Shown here: positions 16,588 through 22,947 of the stretch, piece after piece
How the letters are laid out: the number at the start of each line of letters is the position of its first letter
Position numbering within the stretch: the stretch's first letter is position 1
Notes under the pieces: generated by a model
The model's input: the letters and a program-made list of their open reading frames with translations, nothing else
What the model was told of the DNA's origin: nothing
Database searches by the model: none
Translations under genes and position numbers: made by a program
Source of the DNA: Trichococcus sp. K1Tr
Lineage (GTDB): Bacteria > Bacillota > Bacilli > Lactobacillales > Aerococcaceae
Length of the DNA stretch: 64,000 nt
Reading direction: 5' to 3'
Assembly (NCBI RefSeq): GCF_028309625.1
Contig: NZ_JAQMHR010000010.1
Span: forward strand, 36,118-100,117

Positions 16588-17274
16588 ATGAAAATTTTGA
16601 TTGTAGATGACGAGGAAAACATTTTGAAGATTGTAGAGGCGTACTTGGTTGCTAAAAACTACCAAGTATTCAGAGCCATGGACGGAGAAGAAGCCTTGCG
16701 GAAAGCCGAAACCATCCGGCCGGATCTCATCGTCCTGGACCTCATGCTGCCGGATATCTCCGGTCTTGAGGTCTGCCGAAGAATAAGAAAATCCTCCAGC
16801 GTGCCTGTGATTATGCTGACGGCGAGAACAACGGAACAGGATATCCTGAGCGGACTGCAAATCGGCGCGGACCATTATATGACGAAACCCTTCAGCCCCA
16901 AAGAACTGGTGGCCCGAGTACAGACTGTACTGCGACGCTCACATCCGGAACCCCAAGAGGTGAAATGGTCCTTCGAAGGTGGTTTATTGGAAATCTATCC
17001 CGATAACAAGCAAGTATTCAAAAAGGGCGTAGAAGTGGGACTAACGCCAACTGAGTACAGTTTGCTGACTCTTCTGGCGTCACATCCTCAGCAGATTTTC
17101 CCTAGGCAACAGCTCTTGCAGGTCGTAAAAGGATTAGATTTTGACGGAACAGATCGAGTCATTGATGTCCATATTAAGAACCTGCGACAAAAGATAGAAG
17201 ATGATGATACGCGAACCCCCTACTATATCCTGACAATCTATGGAGAGGGATACCGATTTGGTGGTCAAAAATGA
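16588..17274 (+). CDS. OmpR/PhoB family response regulator
   Basis: A 228-residue regulator. The receiver domain has the acidic pair Asp7-Asp8, the phosphoacceptor Asp51 in LIVLDLMLPD, a Thr at the switch position (MLTART) and Lys in MTKPF. The C-terminal winged helix ends with the typical RVIDVHIKNLRQKIEDD and the wing YILTIYGEGYRFGG. It overlaps the kinase gene by 4 bases, so the two are translated together. Start ATG 16588 follows GGAGGG; the earlier codon at 16570 lacks a site. The six nearby direct-repeat sites with 11-base period are the natural binding sites for a protein of this class, including one at its own promoter. Confidence 0.92.
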   Translation: MKILIVDDEENILKIVEAYLVAKNYQVFRAMDGEEALRKAETIRPDLIVLDLMLPDISGLEVCRRIRKSSSVPVIMLTARTTEQDILSGLQIGADHYMTKPFSPKELVARVQTVLRRSHPEPQEVKWSFEGGLLEIYPDNKQVFKKGVEVGLTPTEYSLLTLLASHPQQIFPRQQLLQVVKGLDFDGTDRVIDVHIKNLRQKIEDDDTRTPYYILTIYGEGYRFGGQK

Positions 17275-18668
17275 AGCGAACAATAAAGTGGCAACTTCTC
17301 CTTTCCTTCGTTTCGCTTTCTTTTATTCTGGTAGGAGCCTTCAGCTGGATAACACTGAACTTACTAGAGAGCCACTTTGCTGACTATGTCAGGGAGAGAC
17401 AGGAGTCAGAGTTGGAAGAATACAGCACTGATTTAGAGAATCTCTATCAACAAAACGGTACCTGGGAAGAAAATTCGCAAGCAATTCAGCGTGTTGGGCG
17501 GAATGCTCTCCAACAGTCAGTGATTGTGAGGATTTTCGACGAGGACGGGCAACTGTTATGGAGCCCATCCGCTTCTGAGGAAGAAGATGCGAAGAACAAG
17601 GTTCAGGATCATCTCCTGCATATGGAGCAAATGGTGGGAGGTATGGAGAGTGATTACGTGCAAAGTCGTAGTCCCCTTTATGATGGTACCGAAGAAATTG
17701 GCATGATGGAGATTCAATCCGTGGGTCCCTATGCTTACACAGAACATGACGCCCTCTTTATTTCCGATATGGAAAGTAAATTGGTTTTGGTGGCCTTCTT
17801 CTCGCTCCTCATTCCCCTCTTCTTTGCGCTACTGGTGGCCAAAAAGCTTAGTTCTCCTATCGTCACAATCAATGATTTCACCAAGGAAATTGCCAAAGGG
17901 CATTACAGCAGTCTTTCTCTGGAAGAAACAGGAATCCGGGAGATTGATGACCTGCTGGTATCAGTGAATGATCTTTCCTTGCAACTTCAACACCAACAGA
18001 AGATCCGAAACCGTTTGTCCTCCGATATTGCTCATGAAATCAGAACGCCTTTGACGACCTTGAAAGGGAATATTGAAGCCATGATAGATGGTGTTTGGGA
18101 AATATCTGAAGAGCGGCTCTATCGTTGTTACGAAGAGGTAAGCCGAATTACGCGTCTGATTGGAGAAATCGATCGGATCAACGAACTCGAAAGTCAGGAG
18201 TCTCAGCTACAGAAAACCACCTTTGATCTTACGGAATTAGCCCAACAAATCGTGGATAATTTCCAACCCATGCTGGTTGAAAATAAACTCAACTGCTCCG
18301 TTAGTGGTGATCGCGTATTTATTTCTGCGGATCGGGACAAAATCCATCAGGTCTTAACTAATCTGTTGGCAAATGCCATTAAGTTTACCCCTTCGGGAGG
18401 AAGAATCGACCTTTACGTTTCGCAAAGTAAAGGCACCACTTCCTTTCGGATAATCGACAACGGACAAGGTATCCCTCCGGAAGAGGTGGGCCAAATATTT
18501 GAACGGTTCTATATGGCGGAGCCCTCCCGAAACAGTAAACTAGGGGGGCAAGGAATAGGCCTTTCCATTGTAAAGGGCATTGTGAATGCGCATCAAGGGA
18601 CTATTTCCGTAGATAGTATTTATGGGAAAGGCACAACATTTACAATCAATCTTCCCAAGGCAAAATAA
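17271..18668 (+). CDS. Sensor histidine kinase (two membrane helices, HAMP, HisKA)
   Basis: A 465-residue kinase. Membrane helices at about residues 8-30 and 171-192 enclose an extracellular sensor domain of 140 residues without obvious metal-ligand clusters. A HAMP domain follows (KKLSSPIVTINDFTKEIAKG), then the HisKA helix with His255 (SSDIAHEIRTPLTTLKGN) and the ATPase domain with N box (NLLANAIKFTP), DNGQGIP and GGQGIGLSIVKG. It should phosphorylate the upstream response regulator. The signal cannot be read from sequence; the target genes suggest envelope or metal damage. A terminator follows 15 bases after the stop. Confidence 0.92.
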   Translation: MKRTIKWQLLLSFVSLSFILVGAFSWITLNLLESHFADYVRERQESELEEYSTDLENLYQQNGTWEENSQAIQRVGRNALQQSVIVRIFDEDGQLLWSPSASEEEDAKNKVQDHLLHMEQMVGGMESDYVQSRSPLYDGTEEIGMMEIQSVGPYAYTEHDALFISDMESKLVLVAFFSLLIPLFFALLVAKKLSSPIVTINDFTKEIAKGHYSSLSLEETGIREIDDLLVSVNDLSLQLQHQQKIRNRLSSDIAHEIRTPLTTLKGNIEAMIDGVWEISEERLYRCYEEVSRITRLIGEIDRINELESQESQLQKTTFDLTELAQQIVDNFQPMLVENKLNCSVSGDRVFISADRDKIHQVLTNLLANAIKFTPSGGRIDLYVSQSKGTTSFRIIDNGQGIPPEEVGQIFERFYMAEPSRNSKLGGQGIGLSIVKGIVNAHQGTISVDSIYGKGTTFTINLPKAK

Positions 18669-18680
18669 AATAGGGTTTAT

Positions 18681-18724
18681 AAAAAAGTACTCCAACTAAT
18701 TAAATAGGGTTGGAGTACTTTTTT
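18681..18724. terminator. Bidirectional terminator between the kinase and NusG-II genes
   Basis: AAAAAAGTACTCCAAC and GTTGGAGTACTTTTTT form a perfect 16-base stem with a 12-base loop between two convergent genes. Confidence 0.9.
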
Positions 18725-18739
18725 CAGTGGTCTATTCTC

Positions 18740-19156
18740 TTATCGTGCAAGGACATCAATCTCCGCCTCTGTCGGATTATCGGATACAATCTCAATTAGC
18801 ATGCGGTGGGGTAAGTTTAGACTGGTTTGTCCAAGTGATTGGATCCACCCTGTCCTCACGGCGATTTGCTGGGGGCTGTTATCCGATTTGTCACGAATCC
18901 GCTCCCCATCAATTTCGATAATATTATACTTCCCGGGAGCAGGATAGTAGGTGATAAGCCGCTGTTTCTCATTTCCGGTCAGGAGGAAGCGGTCCACTTC
19001 CTCGCCGTTGAACGAGATAACTGCATACAGCTTGCTCTTTTCTATGTGCGCAGTTTCAACGGCGAAGATCATTGTCGGTAAAAAAGATAGAACAAACAGA
19101 AAAGAGACAATAATAATATCAAAAGGTTTCACCATTCTGCGATACTTTTTAATCAT
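18740..19156 (-). CDS. NusG domain II-containing protein without the conserved cysteines
   Basis: A 138-residue protein with an N-terminal membrane helix (DIIIVSFLFVLSFLPTMIFA) and an extracellular NusG-II domain: KYNIIEIDGERIRDKSDN, PQQIAVRTGWIQSLGQTSLN and LPHRMLIEI follow the family pattern (CPDQICVxTGWI...GQ...CLPNxLVIEI), but the usual cysteines are replaced by Ser, Ala and Asn. These proteins often accompany flavin-transfer or electron-transport genes, which are absent here. It is the last gene of the M23-lgt-SHOCT operon, with GGGGGAG four bases before ATG. Confidence 0.8.
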   Translation of the reverse strand: MIKKYRRMVKPFDIIIVSFLFVLSFLPTMIFAVETAHIEKSKLYAVISFNGEEVDRFLLTGNEKQRLITYYPAPGKYNIIEIDGERIRDKSDNSPQQIAVRTGWIQSLGQTSLNLPHRMLIEIVSDNPTEAEIDVLAR

Positions 19157-19179
19157 GATTCTCCCCCTTTTTCTCTCGT

Positions 19180-19422
19180 TTACTCTAACTGTTTTTTTCT
19201 CTTCAAGTACTCTGCTTCCGTAATATTATCTCTGGCAAATTCTTTTTGAATCTGTTCCAAAGAGGTCTCATTCGCAATTCGACTATCTGTTCGATCGGAA
19301 AGAATCTTGATAAGGAGGTACGCCACCATAAACAGCACTACAATCCAAAGCAACCCAATCAATCTCAAAGGTCCCAATCCGTCATGATTCAGTAGATTCC
19401 AATAACTCGACATGCCACTCAC
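19180..19422 (-). CDS. SHOCT-domain membrane protein
   Basis: An 80-residue protein with one membrane helix (PLRLIGLLWIVVLFMVAYLLIKIL) and a C-terminal SHOCT motif (SLEQIQKEFARDNITEAEYLKRKKQLE). It is the second SHOCT protein in the module. GTG 19422 lies six bases after AGGA; ATG 19413 is a possible alternative. It sits 26 bases after lgt and 23 bases before the NusG-II gene. Confidence 0.8.
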   Translation of the reverse strand: MSGMSSYWNLLNHDGLGPLRLIGLLWIVVLFMVAYLLIKILSDRTDSRIANETSLEQIQKEFARDNITEAEYLKRKKQLE

Positions 19423-19448
19423 ACTCTTTCCTGTTATCCGTCTTTACT

Positions 19449-20291
19449 TCAATCTCTTTCTCCTTTGAGGTTCCATCCTTCTAGATAGTAGGTTTTGGGC
19501 GGATAATCCCTTCTCCGGTAAATCCAAATACCAATCGCACCCACAAACAAGAGCAAGGACAATCCCTGTGACACCCGCAAGAAATCACCAATCCACAAAC
19601 TATCCGTGCGCAGGCCCTCTATGAAGAATCTGCCCGCTGAATACCAGATAGTATAGCTGAGGGCCACTTCGCCTTGCCGCAACAACCCCTTGCGGTTTCG
19701 CAAGGCAATGATTACGCCAAATCCGAGGAGACTCCATAATGACTCGTAGAGGAAGGTGGGCTGGTAGTACACACCGTTAATTTGCATCTGATCAATGATA
19801 AACTTCGGAAGGTACAAGTTCTCCAGAAATGTTCGAGTCACTTCTCCACCATGTGCTTCCTGGTTAGTGAAGTTGCCCCATCGACCGATGGATTGGGCCA
19901 AAAGGACATAGGGAGCCAGCACATCCAACATCAAGGCAACGGGAATCCTCTTTTTCTTGGTGTACCAATAGACAGTGAATCCCCCTGCAATCAACCCCCC
20001 ATAAATGGCAATTCCACCATTCCAGATTTGGACGATTTCGCCCGGATTTTGCAGATAGTACTGCCATTCGAAGAGAATGTAGTAGATTCTGGCTCCAATC
20101 AGCCCAATGGGAATCGCCCACATTGTCATATCTGTAACGGTATCTTCTCCTAAGCCTCTTTTCGTGCCCTCCTTGGACGCCAAGGAGATTGCCAATAGCA
20201 TAGCAGCCCCAATGATAATCCCATACCAGTAGACGGTGAATGGGCCAAATGAGAAAGCTACGCGATCAATTGTTCCTACTATTGTTTCCAT
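19449..20291 (-). CDS. lgt: Prolipoprotein diacylglyceryl transferase
   Basis: A 280-residue integral membrane enzyme that moves diacylglycerol from phosphatidylglycerol to the lipobox Cys of prolipoproteins. The signature IGRWGNFTNQEAHGG and YQPTFLYESLW and the periplasmic-side arginine in RFFIEGLRTDSLW are present, with about seven membrane segments. The genome will also have a housekeeping lgt near hprK, so this is probably an additional copy. Its place between an M23 protein and SHOCT/NusG-II genes, under a response-regulator promoter, suggests a stress-specific lipoprotein or envelope role. AAGGAGG precedes the ATG. Confidence 0.9.
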   Translation of the reverse strand: METIVGTIDRVAFSFGPFTVYWYGIIIGAAMLLAISLASKEGTKRGLGEDTVTDMTMWAIPIGLIGARIYYILFEWQYYLQNPGEIVQIWNGGIAIYGGLIAGGFTVYWYTKKKRIPVALMLDVLAPYVLLAQSIGRWGNFTNQEAHGGEVTRTFLENLYLPKFIIDQMQINGVYYQPTFLYESLWSLLGFGVIIALRNRKGLLRQGEVALSYTIWYSAGRFFIEGLRTDSLWIGDFLRVSQGLSLLLFVGAIGIWIYRRRDYPPKTYYLEGWNLKGERD

Positions 20292-20334
20292 ACTTTCCTC
20301 CTTATAAGAAAAAAACGTTTATTTTATAGTGCTT

Positions 20335-21651
20335 TTACAATCCCAAGTAAGGTTCTGGGTCAACCTGAACCCCATTCTCATAAACCTCGAAATGCAGGTG
20401 GACACCTGTTGAATCCCCCGTTGTTCCCATTATCCCTAATTGTTGTCCTTGGGATACTTTTTGTCCGGGAGCAACCCGAAGGCTGCCCGCTTCCATGTGA
20501 GCGTATAAAGTTTGGAGTCCGTTTCCATGGTCGATTTTCACGTAGTAGCCCCATGAATTATGGTACCCGGCTACTAGAACGGTTCCCCCCTGGGCTGCGA
20601 CAATCGGTCCCGATCCGGCAAAATCCATGCCCGCATGCAATTTCCACTCCCCTGTAAGAGGATGGATTCTGTATCCAAAAGGATCTGTTACAATCCCATT
20701 ACTCGGACGAATGAAACCAGACGCGGTAACGCTCTTCGCTTCAGGCAGGGTTTCCCCCGCAGAGGCATACTCCACTACCTTGCTTTCTTCGAAGAAGCTT
20801 TCAGGAACAATCTCACCCGCCATTGCAACCGCGACCTCTTGTGCAGCCTGTTGTCGTACTACTTCTTCATCAGCGATCCGGCGTTGCTCCTCCTTCAGTT
20901 GATCGGAGAGGGTGCTCACCGTTCCGGCAAGATTCTGTTGCTCCTGATCAATCGCTTCTTTTTGTTCCACCGTAAGATCATACTCTTGGGCTAGCTGCTC
21001 GATTTGATTCTCCAGCCCTGCTTTCTGTGTCACCAAATTGGTTTTGGCTACTTGGATTTCCGCACTCAGTATTTCTAGGTTTTCCTGCTCGTCCTCAGCT
21101 GCCTGCTTTTTCTCCACCAGATCCATTTTGTCATTTTTCTGCTGGACGAGTATTTCCTTGTTGATGTTCATAATGTAAGTTACTAAGCCTATGTTCCCTA
21201 TCATTTCCGCAAGGTTCTCCGAGTTGATAACTGCTTCCAGGAGAGTACGTGGATTTGTATCTGTTTGGACGGCTCTGGCTTGCACTTTAAGTTTTTCCCC
21301 TCTTAGTTCAATCCGTTCTTCCAGCGTTTCTGCTTCTTTACCCAATTCCTTTATTTTTTCCTCAGAAATCTGCAATTTCCCCTGCTGTTCAACTAATTGT
21401 AGGGTGAGCTTGTCGATTTCCTTTTGCAGGGTGATTGTTCCAACCCCAAGTTGCTCTTTCTTTGCCTCCAATGTGTCCAATAGCTCTTGTTGCCCTGAAG
21501 AATTCTCATCCAATTCTTGGATTCTGCTTTCCAATTCCGTTTTTTGTTGATTGAGCTCTTCCAGCGTATCAGCTTTCACATCCAAAGGTACCACCAGTAA
21601 ACTTAAAAGCGTGGGAATTCCTAAAATCCTGAACATCTGCTTTCTATTCAT
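20335..21651 (-). CDS. EnvC-like M23 family murein hydrolase or activator
   Basis: A 438-residue secreted protein: signal peptide (residues 1-27, ending VKA-D), a long coiled coil (about residues 28-265, ELNQQKTELESRIQEL and similar heptads), a linker, and a C-terminal LytM/M23 domain. The zinc ligands and catalytic residues are visible as HAGMDFAGS (H, D), LYAHM and HLHFEV (HxH), so the domain should be active, unlike E. coli EnvC. It would cut peptidoglycan peptides. It is the first gene of a four-gene operon with lgt, SHOCT and NusG-II genes and is driven by regulon site 5. Confidence 0.88.
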   Translation of the reverse strand: MNRKQMFRILGIPTLLSLLVVPLDVKADTLEELNQQKTELESRIQELDENSSGQQELLDTLEAKKEQLGVGTITLQKEIDKLTLQLVEQQGKLQISEEKIKELGKEAETLEERIELRGEKLKVQARAVQTDTNPRTLLEAVINSENLAEMIGNIGLVTYIMNINKEILVQQKNDKMDLVEKKQAAEDEQENLEILSAEIQVAKTNLVTQKAGLENQIEQLAQEYDLTVEQKEAIDQEQQNLAGTVSTLSDQLKEEQRRIADEEVVRQQAAQEVAVAMAGEIVPESFFEESKVVEYASAGETLPEAKSVTASGFIRPSNGIVTDPFGYRIHPLTGEWKLHAGMDFAGSGPIVAAQGGTVLVAGYHNSWGYYVKIDHGNGLQTLYAHMEAGSLRVAPGQKVSQGQQLGIMGTTGDSTGVHLHFEVYENGVQVDPEPYLGL

Positions 21652-21701
21652 GTATCCTCCTTAAATGTCGGCAAAATTTGCCCCTTTCTTTTGCTTATTT
21701 T

Positions 21702-21734
21702 ACTGTACCAAGGAATTATGTAGGTTTTATGGAG
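21702..21734 (-). promoter_or_regulatory. Regulon site 5: leftward promoter for the M23-lgt operon
   Basis: On the minus strand: CTCCAT-N5-CTACAT (21718-21734), 10 bases, then TACAGT (21702-21707). With site 6 it makes a perfect inverted repeat that could also fold as a hairpin. Confidence 0.75.
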
Positions 21735-21742
21735 TTGTTAAT

Positions 21743-21775
21743 CTCCATAAAACCTACATAGTTTTACTCTATTCT
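21743..21775 (+). promoter_or_regulatory. Regulon site 6: rightward promoter for the His-rich protein and DUF1461 gene
   Basis: On the plus strand: CTCCAT-N5-CTACAT (21743-21759), 10 bases, then TATTCT (21770-21775). Eight bases separate it from site 5. Confidence 0.75.
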
Positions 21776-21911
21776 TGTCTTAGAAAGTTATTCTGAATCT
21801 TATTTGCTTCACTAATGGAATTGGGTTCTTCGTAATTTTTTAATCTATCGTCCATTTCTTTACTAACGTGTTAGTTGTAGCATTGACGAAAAAATAAAAG
21901 GAGAGTTGAAC

Positions 21912-22121
21912 ATGGAATCGATTATATTTGTGGTACTGATGGTGGTTGGACACATGCTCATGATGTTTCTCATGCCTGGTATGCATGGCGGTCATAACCA
22001 TAAAGGACATGGTCACGCGGATCCCGAATCGGAAGACAAGAAAAAGTTGGAAATTGAAAACAAACGGTTAAAAGAGGAATTGAACGTAGTAAAATCAAAA
22101 ATAAATCAAAATGAATTGTGA
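21912..22121 (+). CDS. Small His/Met-rich membrane protein with coiled-coil tail
   Basis: A 69-residue protein: an N-terminal membrane helix rich in Met (MVVGHMLMMFLMPGM), a histidine run (HGGHNHKGHGHADPE) and a C-terminal coiled coil (KKLEIENKRLKEELNVVKSKI). The His/Met cluster suggests Cu or Zn binding on one face of the membrane. GGAG lies eight bases before ATG 21912. It is followed directly by, and slightly overlaps, the DUF1461 gene. Similar small proteins occur in copper islands but I cannot name a family. Confidence 0.75.
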   Translation: MESIIFVVLMVVGHMLMMFLMPGMHGGHNHKGHGHADPESEDKKKLEIENKRLKEELNVVKSKINQNEL

Positions 22122-22773
22122 GGGCAATTCCACATTGAAGCAGAAAATCATTCAAATTTCAGGGTTTATTTTCATTACCTTTTTCATCTTATCCCTTTCG
22201 GTGGCAGCAACCATCAACTTTACCTTCCTCTACTCGTTTGATATTGGTTACTTGAATATATCGGAATATGTAGGCATGCCGAAAGAGCAAATCTTAATGA
22301 ACTATCGTATTCTGCTAGATTACCTGAATACCCCATGGATAGCGAAACTGGATATGCCGGATTTCCCTAGCTCAGTTAGCGGGTTATTCCACTTCACTGA
22401 AGTGAAGAAGTTGTTTATGCTGGACTACCTGATTCTGATTACTTCAGGGATAGGCTCCTTCTGGTTTATGCAGTATCTAAACAGAGAAGGGCAATACTGG
22501 CGACTTCTTCGATACTTCCAGTGGGGAATCTTGCTTCCGCTGGGTGTTGTTTTGGCTCTATTGATCAACTTTGATGTGCTGTTTGTGCTATTCCATCAGG
22601 TATTCTTTAACAATGATGCTTGGCTATTTAATCCCGCAACTGATCCCATCATCTTAGCGCTGCCGGCGGAGTTCTTTATGCACAGTTTCCTCTTGGCCTT
22701 TGGATTAATCGAAGTCTTCCTAATCCTGGGGTACTTCACTACTAAATATCGAATCTCTGCCCCAAGCCGTTGA
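22111..22773 (+). CDS. TIGR01906/DUF1461 family integral membrane protein
   Basis: A protein of about 220 residues with an N-terminal helix, an extracytoplasmic loop containing the family pattern YVGMPKEQILMNYRILLDYLN...FPSSVSGLFHFTEVKKLF, and three or four further membrane segments ending near YFTTKY. The function of the family is unknown; members often lie near cell-envelope genes. ATG 22111 has no ribosome site, while TTG 22135 lies ten bases after GAGGG and may be the real start; both are in the same frame. It shares a promoter with the His-rich protein. Confidence 0.8.
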   Translation: MNCEGNSTLKQKIIQISGFIFITFFILSLSVAATINFTFLYSFDIGYLNISEYVGMPKEQILMNYRILLDYLNTPWIAKLDMPDFPSSVSGLFHFTEVKKLFMLDYLILITSGIGSFWFMQYLNREGQYWRLLRYFQWGILLPLGVVLALLINFDVLFVLFHQVFFNNDAWLFNPATDPIILALPAEFFMHSFLLAFGLIEVFLILGYFTTKYRISAPSR

Positions 22774-22796
22774 TTAAAAAGGTTATGGTTCATAAG

Positions 22797-22838
22797 AAAA
22801 ACAGGGCTCTCCATCGAAAGCATGGGAGTCCTGTTTTT
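22797..22838 (+). terminator. Terminator after the DUF1461 gene
   Basis: AAAACAGG-CTC-CCAT pairs with ATGGGAG-CCTGTTTT, followed by a T run. A second GC-rich hairpin follows at 22880-22930. Confidence 0.8.
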
Positions 22839-22879
22839 ATCGAAAATTTATCGATCTATGATTTTCCTTATACAGCATA

Positions 22880-22931
22880 CTGGCTGGTCTGACCCGATTC
22901 TGGAAGGGGGTCAAACCAGCCAGTGCTTTTT
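22880..22931 (+). terminator. Second hairpin before copB, T run on the plus strand
   Basis: ACTGGCTGGT-TGACCC pairs with GGGTCA-ACCAGCCAGT and is followed by GCTTTTTT on the plus strand only. It lies between the convergent DUF1461 and copB genes. Confidence 0.65.
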
Positions 22932-22947
22932 TCGTTCCTGCTTCATT

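Noticed and set aside
21717..21760. Interpreting the perfect inverted repeat as a terminator
   Set aside because: It lies upstream of two divergent genes, has no T run, and is fully explained by two regulon half-site pairs with -10 hexamers.
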